DNA from: Methanobacteriota archaeon | Lineage (GTDB): Archaea > Thermoplasmatota > Thermoplasmata > Thermoplasmatales > ARK-15 | Length of the DNA stretch: 64,000 bases | Assembly (NCBI GenBank): GCA_009758405.1 | Contig: WSBC01000016.1 | Span: 290,760-354,759, forward strand | Reading direction: 5' to 3' | Shown here: positions 17,130 to 25,320 of the stretch, in pieces | How the letters are laid out: the number at the start of each line of letters is the position of its first letter | Position numbering within the stretch: the first letter of the stretch is position 1 | The notes under the pieces: model-generated | Database searches by the model: none | Seen by the model: only the letters and a program-made list of their open reading frames with translations | What the model was told of the DNA's origin: nothing | Program-made: the position numbers and the translations under genes

Positions 17130-17836
17130 AGGCTGTTGTTCTTTTATCCGGAGGGCTAGATAGCGCTACGACGCTCGCTATAGCACTTTCCATGGGATAT
17201 GAGACATATCCAATTACATTTAGGTATGGCCAAAGACATTCAAGGGAATTTGAGAGTGCAAAAAAATTGTGTGAATATTATGGATTGAATCTTAAGGTAA
17301 TAGATGTTACACTTGATAGAATTGGTGGAAGCGCACTAACTTCAAATCAGGAGATACCAGAAAGGAAGGATGTTTCGGAGATCGGCGCTGAAATACCTGT
17401 TACCTATGTACCAGCAAGGAATACAATATTTATCTCCATCGCTCTTTCATATGCTGAGACTATTGGAGCCGAAAAGATATTCATAGGTGTAAATGCACTA
17501 GATTATTCAGGTTATCCTGATTGTAGACCTGAATATATAGAAGAATTTAACAGGCTATCAAGGCTTGCAACAAAGGTAGGTGTAGAAGGTAGACCAATTG
17601 AAATAGTAGCCCCCTTAATTAATATGAGTAAAGCGGAGATTATTAAGAAAGGTATGGAATTGAAAGTTCCATACCAATTAACATGGTCTTGTTACAGGGG
17701 TGGAAATAGGGCATGTGGAAGGTGTGATTCATGCATACTTAGATTAAAGGGTTTTATGGAGGCGGGTGAAAAGGATCCTTTGGATTATGAAACTTATCCT
17801 GAGTTTTATCTTAAATATCTGGAGGGGAGTAAATGA
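17126..17836 (+). CDS. queC: 7-cyano-7-deazaguanine (preQ0) synthase
   Basis: 236-residue PP-loop ATPase that converts carboxydeazaguanine to preQ0. The PP-loop SGGLDSATT is at 8-16. The four-Cys zinc site near the C terminus is WSCYRGGNRACGRCDSC. Length and motifs are normal. It overlaps the queD end and in turn overlaps the start of the zinc-finger ORF by four bases (ATGA), implying coupled translation of three proteins. Confidence 0.95.
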   Translation: MKAVVLLSGGLDSATTLAIALSMGYETYPITFRYGQRHSREFESAKKLCEYYGLNLKVIDVTLDRIGGSALTSNQEIPERKDVSEIGAEIPVTYVPARNTIFISIALSYAETIGAEKIFIGVNALDYSGYPDCRPEYIEEFNRLSRLATKVGVEGRPIEIVAPLINMSKAEIIKKGMELKVPYQLTWSCYRGGNRACGRCDSCILRLKGFMEAGEKDPLDYETYPEFYLKYLEGSK

Positions 17837-17970
17837 TACTTGGTCTTTGTTACATCTGCGGTAGGCCTGCAAAACATGTTTGCAAATTATGTGGTAGGCA
17901 AGTATGTGATGAACATTATATATCTTCCCTGGGTATTTGTACCACTTGCTATTTAAAGAAGGGGAAGTGA
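17833..17970 (+). CDS. 45-residue zinc-finger protein in the queD-queC operon
   Basis: A 45-residue frame whose ATG overlaps the queC stop (ATGA). It has eight potential metal ligands in a regular order: C6, C9, C17, C20, C25, H28, C36 and C39 (CxxC-x7-CxxC-x4-CxxH-x7-CxxC). This suggests two zinc sites in a compact cross-brace reminiscent of HIT, AN1 or B-box fingers, although the spacing matches none exactly that I can recall. Its tail overlaps the pheS 3' end by 18 bases. Coupling to queC suggests a role in deazaguanine or tRNA modification, which is inference only. Confidence 0.75.
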   Translation: MILGLCYICGRPAKHVCKLCGRQVCDEHYISSLGICTTCYLKKGK

Positions 17971-19398
17971 CCTCAGTATATCTAGATCTGCAATGTAAAG
18001 ATCTCTTATATTATTAAGTCCATAGTAGAGCATTGCTAATCTTTCGAGTCCTAAACCCCATGCAAGTACCTTGTCTTTTATTCCTAATGGTATTGTTACC
18101 TCTGGTCTGAAAACTCCAGCACCACCAAGCTCTAGCCATTTCCCATCAGTGAACACATGCACTTCAACGCTTGGTTCAGTGTAGGGAAAGTAAGATGGTT
18201 TAAATTTAATTTCCTTAAAGCCAAGGGAACTGTAAAATCTATGAAGAGTACCTAAAAGCATAGAAAAATTGCTACTTGGCTCAACCATTACCCCTTCTAT
18301 TTGGTGGAATTCAGGTAAATGTGTTGGATCCATATTTTCTCTTCTAAATACCCTTCCCACCATAAAAACTCTTATTATTTCTTCATTTCTATGATCATAT
18401 AAATATTTTATAGAATTAACAGTTGTATGTGTTCTCAATATATTTTTTCTTGCCATTTCCCTATTCCATTCATATCTCCAGCCCCTAGAAATACCACCAC
18501 CAGATTTATGAATATTTTCCACTGTTTTCGCATAATCTGGTAGATTACTCTCTGAATCCATATAAAAGGTATCCTGCATATCTCTTGCAGGGTGATCCTG
18601 TGGTATGTAAAGTGCATCCATGTTCCAGAATGCTGGAACTATATAATCTCCATCAATCTCCTTAAAGCCCATGCTTAGGAATATTCTCCTTACCCTAGAA
18701 ATGAACTCACTAAGAGGATGTTCCCTCCCCATATCGGGCAATGGAGCAAACATCCTTATGTCATATCTTTTGAGATCCTTCTCTCTCCAGGAACCTGTCT
18801 GAATATCCTGTGGAGTTAATTGAGTTATTTCATCCCTTATTTCTAGATCTTTATCCTCTATTGAATTTCCTACGTTCGTCAATGATATTATTCTTTCTAC
18901 AATATCCCTTTTTTCAATTAATCCCCTTTTTAATAATCTTTTTAATGTTTCCTGATCAGCATTTAAATAATTTTTCAGAGAATTGGTGTTTGTCTCTACA
19001 GCATATCTAGCCTTTTCAGGATCCTGAAGGATTATATTACCATTAATAATCTCTATACCATTACCCTTTAGATACGCTATACCAAGAGAAACAACATCCT
19101 TACCAATTTCATTTTTTAATTTTTCAATGTTTTCTTTGCCTGATTTCAAAAGTGACTCCAAAAGCCTTTTTTCAGGTAATCCCTGATTTAAACTTTTTTC
19201 ACCCTCAGGGCTTAGCTTATATTCTGTTCTTAATCTTTCTTCTATTTTGACTGCCCCCTTCATTTTTAGCCATGAAGCAGCATTCATTATCTCTACAATA
19301 GACATACCAAGTTTTTTTATTAATATATCAATTGAAGCACTTCCCCCCAGTTCTTTTAGAGTCTTTATTAACAATTTTTCATTCCTGCTCAGTTCCAT
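17953..19398 (-). CDS. pheS: Phenylalanyl-tRNA synthetase alpha subunit
   Basis: 481-residue archaeal-type catalytic subunit. The N-terminal winged-helix repeats (about 1-190) are followed by the class II core: HPLSEFISRVRRIFLSMGF near 225, HPARDMQDTFY near 265, EFHQIEGVMV near 350, and GLERLAMLYYGLNNIRDL near the C terminus. The beta subunit gene pheT is not in the window. The start lacks a Shine-Dalgarno sequence. The gene is convergent with the queDC operon and divergent from egsA. Confidence 0.95.
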   Translation of the reverse strand: MELSRNEKLLIKTLKELGGSASIDILIKKLGMSIVEIMNAASWLKMKGAVKIEERLRTEYKLSPEGEKSLNQGLPEKRLLESLLKSGKENIEKLKNEIGKDVVSLGIAYLKGNGIEIINGNIILQDPEKARYAVETNTNSLKNYLNADQETLKRLLKRGLIEKRDIVERIISLTNVGNSIEDKDLEIRDEITQLTPQDIQTGSWREKDLKRYDIRMFAPLPDMGREHPLSEFISRVRRIFLSMGFKEIDGDYIVPAFWNMDALYIPQDHPARDMQDTFYMDSESNLPDYAKTVENIHKSGGGISRGWRYEWNREMARKNILRTHTTVNSIKYLYDHRNEEIIRVFMVGRVFRRENMDPTHLPEFHQIEGVMVEPSSNFSMLLGTLHRFYSSLGFKEIKFKPSYFPYTEPSVEVHVFTDGKWLELGGAGVFRPEVTIPLGIKDKVLAWGLGLERLAMLYYGLNNIRDLYIADLDILRSLPLL

Positions 19399-19492
19399 AA
19401 CAAAAAAAATGCAACATATTATTTTATTTTTATCTTTCCAGGCATAAAAACCAAAAGGATTAATATCAGCTTATTTTTTCTATTAAAATAAC

Positions 19493-20545
19493 ATGAGTTT
19501 CAACAAGGTAAAGAAAATGGAACTCCCAAGGATAATATTGGCAGGTCATGGCGTAATAGAGAAAATTGGGGAGGTATTAAATTCAATAGGGCATATTGGG
19601 AAGATACTTATTGTAACAGGTCCAAAAACCTATGAAGTGGCAGGAAAAAATGTTGAATCCATTATCTCAAAGAATTATGATGTGGAAACTTTTATAACTG
19701 GAGATGCAACCATAGAGAATGTTAATAAGGTCAAAGATAAAACGAAGGAGGAAAAGATAAAACTTCTAATGGGGATCGGTGGAGGTACCAAGATAGATAT
19801 AGCAAAAAAGGCTGCATATGATCTTTCTATCCCTTTCATATCAATTCCCACATCAGCATCACATGACGGTGTGGCAAGCCCAAGGGCAACAATAAAAGAT
19901 TCAGGAGGGACAGTTTCATCAGAGGCCTCTGTTCCAATTTCAATAATAGCAGATACTGCCATTATTGTAAAGGCACCATATAGATATCTGATTGCAGGAG
20001 CAGCAGATATAATTGCAAATTATACGGCAATAAGGGATTGGGAGCTTGCCTATAAATTAAAAGGTGAAGATTTTTCAAGCTCTGCATATGCAATATCAAA
20101 ATATACAGCGGAAGAAATGTTAAATTATGCACCTCAATTAAAACCGAATGATGAGGAATCTGTTTGGGTAGTGGTGAAGGCCATAATATCTTCAGGTATG
20201 GCTATGAGCCTTGCAGGATCATCTAGACCTGCAAGTGGAAGTGAGCATCTATTTACTCATGCAGTTGAGATGATAGCACCTGGCAGGGCATTACATGGGG
20301 AAATTGCAGGTGTAGGAACAATAATTATGAGTTTTCTTCAGGGGCAGGATTGGAAAAGAGTAAGAGAGGCGCTTAGGGTAATGGGGGCACCAACTAAGGC
20401 AAAAGAAATAGGTCTTACCCCTGATGAGGCAATTAGGGCTCTTACAATAGCACATACGGTGAGAAATAGATATACAATTCTTGGGGAAAGTGGTATATCC
20501 GCCGAGGCTGCAGAAAAGGCATTAAGGGCCACAGAGGTGATTTGA
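19493..20545 (+). CDS. egsA: sn-Glycerol-1-phosphate dehydrogenase
   Basis: Makes the archaeal stereoisomer of the glycerol phosphate lipid backbone from dihydroxyacetone phosphate with NAD(P)H. The 350-residue protein shows the nucleotide loop GIGGGTKIDIAKK (about 98-110), PTSASHDGVASP, and zinc ligands in SEHLFTHAVE and ALHGEIAGVG. Length and motifs are normal. Probably the leaderless head of an operon with UPF0179 and the TGS GTPase, since the next gene starts directly after its stop. Confidence 0.95.
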   Translation: MSFNKVKKMELPRIILAGHGVIEKIGEVLNSIGHIGKILIVTGPKTYEVAGKNVESIISKNYDVETFITGDATIENVNKVKDKTKEEKIKLLMGIGGGTKIDIAKKAAYDLSIPFISIPTSASHDGVASPRATIKDSGGTVSSEASVPISIIADTAIIVKAPYRYLIAGAADIIANYTAIRDWELAYKLKGEDFSSSAYAISKYTAEEMLNYAPQLKPNDEESVWVVVKAIISSGMAMSLAGSSRPASGSEHLFTHAVEMIAPGRALHGEIAGVGTIIMSFLQGQDWKRVREALRVMGAPTKAKEIGLTPDEAIRALTIAHTVRNRYTILGESGISAEAAEKALRATEVI

Positions 20546-20977
20546 TTGGTTTCAATAGCACTTGTAGGAAAAAGAATGGCAAAAAAAGATTTTGTTTTTC
20601 AATACCTAGGAAGTATTCAGGATTGCAGGGACTGCCCCCTAAGAAATATATGCTTTCTCCTTTCTCCAGGAAAATATTACAGAATTATAAATGTAAGGGA
20701 AAAGGAGCATCAATGTAAAATACACGATTTAAATAAGGTAGTGACTGTTGAGGTAGAGGAAATTCCAGTACCAATTGCAATAGATAAAAAAATGGCAATT
20801 GAGGGATCCACAACAGCAATTTTAAACAAGGATTGTGATAATATTTACTGTCCTAACTTCGATTTATGTAACCTTCCTTGGGTTAAGGAAAATATGAAGG
20901 TAAAGATAGAAAATGTTGGCGAAAATTTAAAATGTCCTAAAGGAAAGGATTTAGTTAAGGTATATGTGAGGTGGTAA
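20546..20977 (+). CDS. UPF0179 family protein
   Basis: 143 residues with seven or more Cys in two groups: DCRDCPLRNICF near 26-37 and DCDNIYCPNFDLC near 96-108, suggesting a metal or iron-sulfur site. The family is archaeal and uncharacterised. The start is a TTG immediately after the egsA stop, supported by GAGGTG ending six bases upstream. It overlaps the next gene by seven bases. Its place between lipid synthesis and a ribosome-associated GTPase does not fix a function. Confidence 0.88.
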   Translation: MVSIALVGKRMAKKDFVFQYLGSIQDCRDCPLRNICFLLSPGKYYRIINVREKEHQCKIHDLNKVVTVEVEEIPVPIAIDKKMAIEGSTTAILNKDCDNIYCPNFDLCNLPWVKENMKVKIENVGENLKCPKGKDLVKVYVRW

Positions 20978-22164
20978 AAATACTTGTTGGAATAGTGGGC
21001 AAACCAAATGTAGGGAAATCAACCTTTTTTTCCGCTATTACACAGCATATTGTGGAAATAGCAAACTATCCATTTACGACTATAAAACCTCATCTTGGAA
21101 CTGCCTTTGTAAGAAAGCCCTGTCCTCACACAATTTTAGGAAAGGCGTGCAATCCTAGAAATTCACTTTGTATGGATGGAATAAGGATGATACCTGTTAA
21201 TGTAATGGATGTGGCAGGCCTTGTTCCTGATGCGCATAAGGGAAAAGGGTTGGGAAATAAATTTCTTGATGACCTCAGGAATTCCGATGCACTTATACAT
21301 GTGGTTGATATCTCAGGCACTACTGATAAGGAGGGAAATATAATAGGACCCGGTGCAGGCAATCCAGTTGAGGATATAGAATTTATTGAAAAAGAGATTG
21401 CTTACTGGATTTCTGATATAATTTCCAGAAATTGGAAGAAGGTATCACGTAGAATAGATACAGCCAACGAAAGACTCGAATCCATAATATCAGAACAATT
21501 GTCAGGGCTGGGAATTGACGAAATGCAAATAATGGAAGCATTGCAAAAGGCATCCTTTGGCCCTGTTGATCAATGGAATGAGAAAGATTTTTTATCAGTA
21601 TCTTTAGAAATATTGAGAACATCAAAACCAATAGTTATAGCTGCAAATAAGGCAGATATAGCAGATGAAAATATTCTAAATGAGCTTCAGAAGAAATCCA
21701 AGTACCCTGTTATTGCTGTATCCGCCGATTATGAACTTGCCCTTATTAAGGCTGCAAAGATGGGTCTTATTTCCTATAGGCCTGGTGATAATACTTTTAA
21801 AATAATAAATGAATCAAGATTGAACGAGGCTCAAAAAAAGGCTCTTGATAAAATTTCCTCATTTATGGAAAAAAACAATGGAACTGGTGTACAAAGGGTA
21901 CTTGAAGAAACTGTATTTGGTCAATTAAAAATGATAGCAGTATACCCTGTGGAGGATGAGACACACTGGACTGATAAGGGTGGGAATATTTTACCAGATG
22001 TATTCCTAATGAAAAAAGGATCAAGAGCAATAGATCTTGCATACAAAGTACATACAGATTTGGGGAATAATTTCATAAGGGCCATTGATGCAAAGAAAAA
22101 ATTGGTTCTTGGAAGGGAATATGAGCTAGAGGATGGGGATGTTATAAAGATAATCTCAAAATAG
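20971..22164 (+). CDS. YchF/Obg-type GTPase with TGS domain
   Basis: 397-residue P-loop GTPase of the translation-associated group. G1 is GIVGKPNVGKST (about 7-18), switch I contains NYPFTTIKP, G3 is DVAGLVPDAHKGKG, and G4 is ANKAD near 226. The C-terminal TGS domain (about 335-397) contains AYKVHTDLGNNFIRAID. Archaeal members resemble YchF and are thought to act on ribosomes. The start is GTG, overlapping the UPF0179 stop. The alternative name, DRG-like, is less likely from the motif spacing. Confidence 0.88.
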   Translation: MVKILVGIVGKPNVGKSTFFSAITQHIVEIANYPFTTIKPHLGTAFVRKPCPHTILGKACNPRNSLCMDGIRMIPVNVMDVAGLVPDAHKGKGLGNKFLDDLRNSDALIHVVDISGTTDKEGNIIGPGAGNPVEDIEFIEKEIAYWISDIISRNWKKVSRRIDTANERLESIISEQLSGLGIDEMQIMEALQKASFGPVDQWNEKDFLSVSLEILRTSKPIVIAANKADIADENILNELQKKSKYPVIAVSADYELALIKAAKMGLISYRPGDNTFKIINESRLNEAQKKALDKISSFMEKNNGTGVQRVLEETVFGQLKMIAVYPVEDETHWTDKGGNILPDVFLMKKGSRAIDLAYKVHTDLGNNFIRAIDAKKKLVLGREYELEDGDVIKIISK

Positions 22165-22269
22165 ATACTTATGGAAGCTGTAAAATTTGCATTTTATAAT
22201 TCTTAGTAAGGAAAATATATTGAGATATTCATTAAACGGGGAGATTAATTTTAGAAAAGATGAATAAAC

Positions 22270-23226
22270 TTAAAGAGAATTTTGCTGTCTATTAATGAAC
22301 CTTAGGATTACCTCTTCATTAAGGTTCATACCTATAATATTGGTAATTTTCTTAATGTCTTCCTCATCTATTTTTGTTTCAAAAATATAACTATCAAGGC
22401 TTTTCAAAATTATTTCATAGTCAATGTTTAGTCTCTGAGATATCATTTTACTTGCCTCTTCCCTATTTTTTCCTTCCCTTAAATTATTTGATTCATAATT
22501 AAAAACCTCATTAAATTTTAAAATTCTTTCATCAATATTTTTTTTAAGTGTTATTAACCCGCAGCAAATTATATCCTTGGAAAATTGTATTTTTTTCCCC
22601 TCCTCAACGATTGAGAAATATGGTTCCCATATAGATATGGCCTGAACATCACCCCTATAATATGAATTCAAAATTTCTTCAGGAGAAGAGAAATACTTTA
22701 TTCTTACCTTTTTATCTGAAAACTGCCTTGATATTATATCCATAGTGGATAAAAATGTAGATCCCAAATAATCAATCCTCTCATCCCTATAGATTACACC
22801 CGAACCACCTCTCGAACAGGCTGAAATCATTACAACATCATTATCCACCATATGAAAAATTAAACCTGTAATCGCAGGGGCAAATGCAATGTCTATCTTT
22901 TCCGTCAAAAGATCCCTCATTTCCTCAAGAGAATTATTATAAATAATAATATGTACACTAAATTCCTTTATTTCTTTTGAAGATAAAAACACTGCAGCAT
23001 ATTCTGATGCCTTCAGTATACCTATCCTGAGGAATTTTTTCTTGTTTAAACCTACAACAATGGTCCTTTTGGTAATCTTCTTTCTAATTATTGTACCCTT
23101 ATCCTCCATTGATTTAAGTATTTCGGATAAGTATGACTTAGATATGCCTAACCTTTCCCTTAACTCTCTCTGTGTAATCTCTCCTTGAAAAAGTATTTCA
23201 ATTATTTTATTTTTAATGTCTTCCAC
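22270..23226 (-). CDS. Transcription regulator: winged helix fused to solute-binding-like domain
   Basis: 318 residues. Residues 1-60 form a winged helix (GEITQRELRERLGISKSYLS). Residues from about 65 to 280 look like a type II periplasmic-binding fold of the nitrate/sulfonate/NMT1 kind: LRIGILKASEYAAVFLSS, DIAFAPAITGLIFHMVD, DVVMISACSRGGSG and AISIWEPYFSIVEEG. There is no signal peptide, so it is a cytosolic sensor rather than a transport component. It could repress or activate according to a small ligand such as a thiamine precursor or sulfonate. GTG start, probably leaderless. Confidence 0.75.
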   Translation of the reverse strand: MEDIKNKIIEILFQGEITQRELRERLGISKSYLSEILKSMEDKGTIIRKKITKRTIVVGLNKKKFLRIGILKASEYAAVFLSSKEIKEFSVHIIIYNNSLEEMRDLLTEKIDIAFAPAITGLIFHMVDNDVVMISACSRGGSGVIYRDERIDYLGSTFLSTMDIISRQFSDKKVRIKYFSSPEEILNSYYRGDVQAISIWEPYFSIVEEGKKIQFSKDIICCGLITLKKNIDERILKFNEVFNYESNNLREGKNREEASKMISQRLNIDYEIILKSLDSYIFETKIDEEDIKKITNIIGMNLNEEVILRFINRQQNSL

Positions 23227-23267
23227 AAAAATAAAATAAAGGATAAATATAAAATATTTCCCTCTTT

Positions 23268-23304
23268 TTGGCTTCGCAGAAATCCTTTAAAAAAATGATT
23301 TCTA
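23268..23304. repeat. Solo element-end motif with short inverted repeat
   Basis: TTGGCTTCGCAGAAATCCT matches the ends at 12292 and 63850 (GGCTTxxxAGAAATCCT). Here AGAAATC (23278-23284) pairs with GATTTCT (23298-23304) across a 13-base AT spacer. It could be a leftover terminal repeat of the same element, but a chance match in AT-rich DNA is possible. It lies between divergent genes. Confidence 0.35.
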
Positions 23305-23387
23305 CTAAGTTATCTTTTTTAAAATTTAATTATAAATTCAGACAAATCGTTTATTTATCAAAAATAAAATTTAAATTTTAAAATTTA

Positions 23388-23969
23388 ATGATTAGAGGGA
23401 TGGATTTTACAATCCTTTACGAATTTATATTCGGATTCATTCTCGGTTTATCAATAGCTGCACCTCCTGGGCCCGTGAATGCAATAATTGCCAATGAAGC
23501 CATTAAATCACCATTACACGGTACTGCAGTAGGTGCTGGCGCAATGAGTGCAGATTTACTTTTCTTTTTAATTGTTTATAATATTAAATCCTATGTACCT
23601 GTATACATTTCTAATTATATTTATATACTTTCTTCAATAATATTATTCTATCTTGCTTATGGTGTTTTAAAAAGTAAGTCATCTTCAAGAGGGATTAAGG
23701 GGAACTATTTTGTTGGATTAACCATGGGAATAACAAATCCATATCAAATAATCTGGTGGTTTACAGTGGGTTTATTTATGGTTAAGAGTTATTCGATAGC
23801 TTTAGCATATGGATTTTTTTCTGGAATTTTTATATGGATTATCATTTTTCCATTTTTTGTAAAAAAGTATCTTGAGAAATATTCTATCTATGTGAAGTAT
23901 TTTTCCTTCTTTACACTTATCATCTTTGGGATAATAATTTTATACAGCGGTATCAGGAGCCTTATATGA
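23388..23969 (+). CDS. LysE/RhtB-type amino-acid exporter
   Basis: 193 residues with about six membrane segments. The first helix ends in the family signature IAAPPGPVNAIIANEA (about 24-39), and TMGITNPYQIIWWF matches the central NPK/NP loop of the superfamily. Such proteins export amino acids or related small molecules. It starts without a clear Shine-Dalgarno; an ATG at 23400 is an alternative. Divergent from the solute-binding-type regulator, which could control it, though LysE is more often paired with LysR types. Confidence 0.75.
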   Translation: MIRGMDFTILYEFIFGFILGLSIAAPPGPVNAIIANEAIKSPLHGTAVGAGAMSADLLFFLIVYNIKSYVPVYISNYIYILSSIILFYLAYGVLKSKSSSRGIKGNYFVGLTMGITNPYQIIWWFTVGLFMVKSYSIALAYGFFSGIFIWIIIFPFFVKKYLEKYSIYVKYFSFFTLIIFGIIILYSGIRSLI

Positions 23970-24015
23970 AAGATTTATTATCAAAAAATAATATCACCTT
24001 AAAAAGGTGGATGAA

Positions 24016-25164
24016 ATGGTGAAAAAAGAGACCACAAAGATTACACCTTGGGAAGTAGAAGGAAAGGTGGACTATGATAAACTTATAAGAAAGTTTGGTA
24101 CCTCACCCCTTGACCAAGAACTTGTAAAAAGAATTGAGAGAAATGCAGGAGCATCACATTTATTTCTTAGGAGAGGTATATTTTTTTCCCACAGAGACTT
24201 AAATCTTGTAATGGATGATTATGAAAATGGTAAGGGCTTTTTCCTTTATACAGGTAGAGGTCCAAGTGGACCTATGCATATTGGACACATAATACCATTC
24301 ATAATGACAAAATGGTTTCAGGAAAGATTTAAGGTTAATGTTTACATAGAACTTACCGATGATGAAAAATTTTTGAATGATGAAAAGATTACACTTGATT
24401 ACTCTAGGAAATGGTCTTATGAAAATGCTCTGGACATAATTGCACTTGGCTTTGATCCTGACAAAACATTCATTTTTCAGGACACAGATTATATAAAAAA
24501 CATCTATCCCATGGCAATTAAAGTGGCGAAAAAGATAAATTTCTCACTTGTTAAGGCAGTGTTTGGGTTCAGGAACGATACTAACATTGGTATGATATTT
24601 TATCCTGCTATACAGATAGTTCCCACATTCTTTGAGAAAAAGAGATGTTTAATTCCAGCTGCCATTGATCAGGATCCATACTGGAGAATCCAAAGGGATA
24701 TTGCGGAAGGCTTCGGCTATTATAAAGCTGCTGCAATTCATAATAGATTTCTACCACCCCTTACGGGTTTAGAGGGAAAAATGAGTGCATCAATTCCTGA
24801 AACTGCAATATACCTTCATGACGATGAAAAAACAGTAAGACAAAAAATTATGAAATATGCATTTTCAGGTGGACAGGCAACGGTAGAACTTCATAGAAAA
24901 CTTGGCGGAAATCCTGATGTTGATGTTTCATTTCAATGGTTAAAATACCTTTTTGAACCTGATGATTCAAAAATAAAGAAAATAGAGGAGGAATATAGGT
25001 CGGGGAATTTGCTCACTGGAGAGCTCAAAGAAATACTTATAGAAAAAATAAATCAATTCCTGGAAAAACATAGGTCAGAGAGGGAAAAAGCAAAAGAAAA
25101 AATTAATGAATTTACACAAAATGGGATTCTTGCACAGCAGATGAGAAATAATATATTTGAATGA
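24016..25164 (+). CDS. trpS: Tryptophanyl-tRNA synthetase
   Basis: 382-residue class I synthetase of the archaeal/eukaryotic type, beginning KITPWEVEG. The HIGH motif is GPSGPMHIGHIIPF (about 85-98) and the KMSKS loop is GKMSASIPETAIYL. AAIDQDPYWRIQRDIA is the Trp-specific pocket region. The ATG at 24016 has AAGGTGG just upstream, so it is preferred over the GTG at 24007. It is followed by a tRNA gene on the other strand after five bases. Confidence 0.95.
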   Translation: MVKKETTKITPWEVEGKVDYDKLIRKFGTSPLDQELVKRIERNAGASHLFLRRGIFFSHRDLNLVMDDYENGKGFFLYTGRGPSGPMHIGHIIPFIMTKWFQERFKVNVYIELTDDEKFLNDEKITLDYSRKWSYENALDIIALGFDPDKTFIFQDTDYIKNIYPMAIKVAKKINFSLVKAVFGFRNDTNIGMIFYPAIQIVPTFFEKKRCLIPAAIDQDPYWRIQRDIAEGFGYYKAAAIHNRFLPPLTGLEGKMSASIPETAIYLHDDEKTVRQKIMKYAFSGGQATVELHRKLGGNPDVDVSFQWLKYLFEPDDSKIKKIEEEYRSGNLLTGELKEILIEKINQFLEKHRSEREKAKEKINEFTQNGILAQQMRNNIFE

Positions 25165-25169
25165 GTGTA

Positions 25170-25243
25170 TGGGGCCGGCCGGATTCGAACCGACGGCCAA
25201 CGGGTTATGAGCCCGTCGCTCCACCTGGCTAAGCTACGGCCCC
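25170..25243 (-). tRNA. tRNA with CAT anticodon (elongator Met or Ile2)
   Basis: 74-nt cloverleaf on the minus strand: acceptor GGGGCCG/CGGCCCC, anticodon stem ACGGG/CCCGT around loop CTCATAA, T arm GTCGG-TTCGAAT-CCGGC, discriminator A. The anticodon stem has three stacked G-C pairs as in initiators, but the first acceptor pair is G-C rather than the A-U of archaeal initiators, so initiator identity is unlikely. Elongator Met or agmatidine-modified Ile2 remain possible. Confidence 0.93.
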
Positions 25244-25320
25244 TGTTTACCTATAATGTTCCATTCATATTTAAAAATTTACATATGAATGTTTTTAACC
25301 TTGCAAAGATTTTCCTAAAT

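Noticed and set aside
25170..25243. Initiator tRNA-Met
   Set aside because: Stacked G-C pairs in the anticodon stem fit, but the first acceptor pair is G-C and not the A-U typical of archaeal initiators.
25165..25320. N-terminal extension of the XPD helicase frame
   Set aside because: The extension would read through the tRNA on the opposite strand and gives no family-like sequence. The start was moved to 25321.
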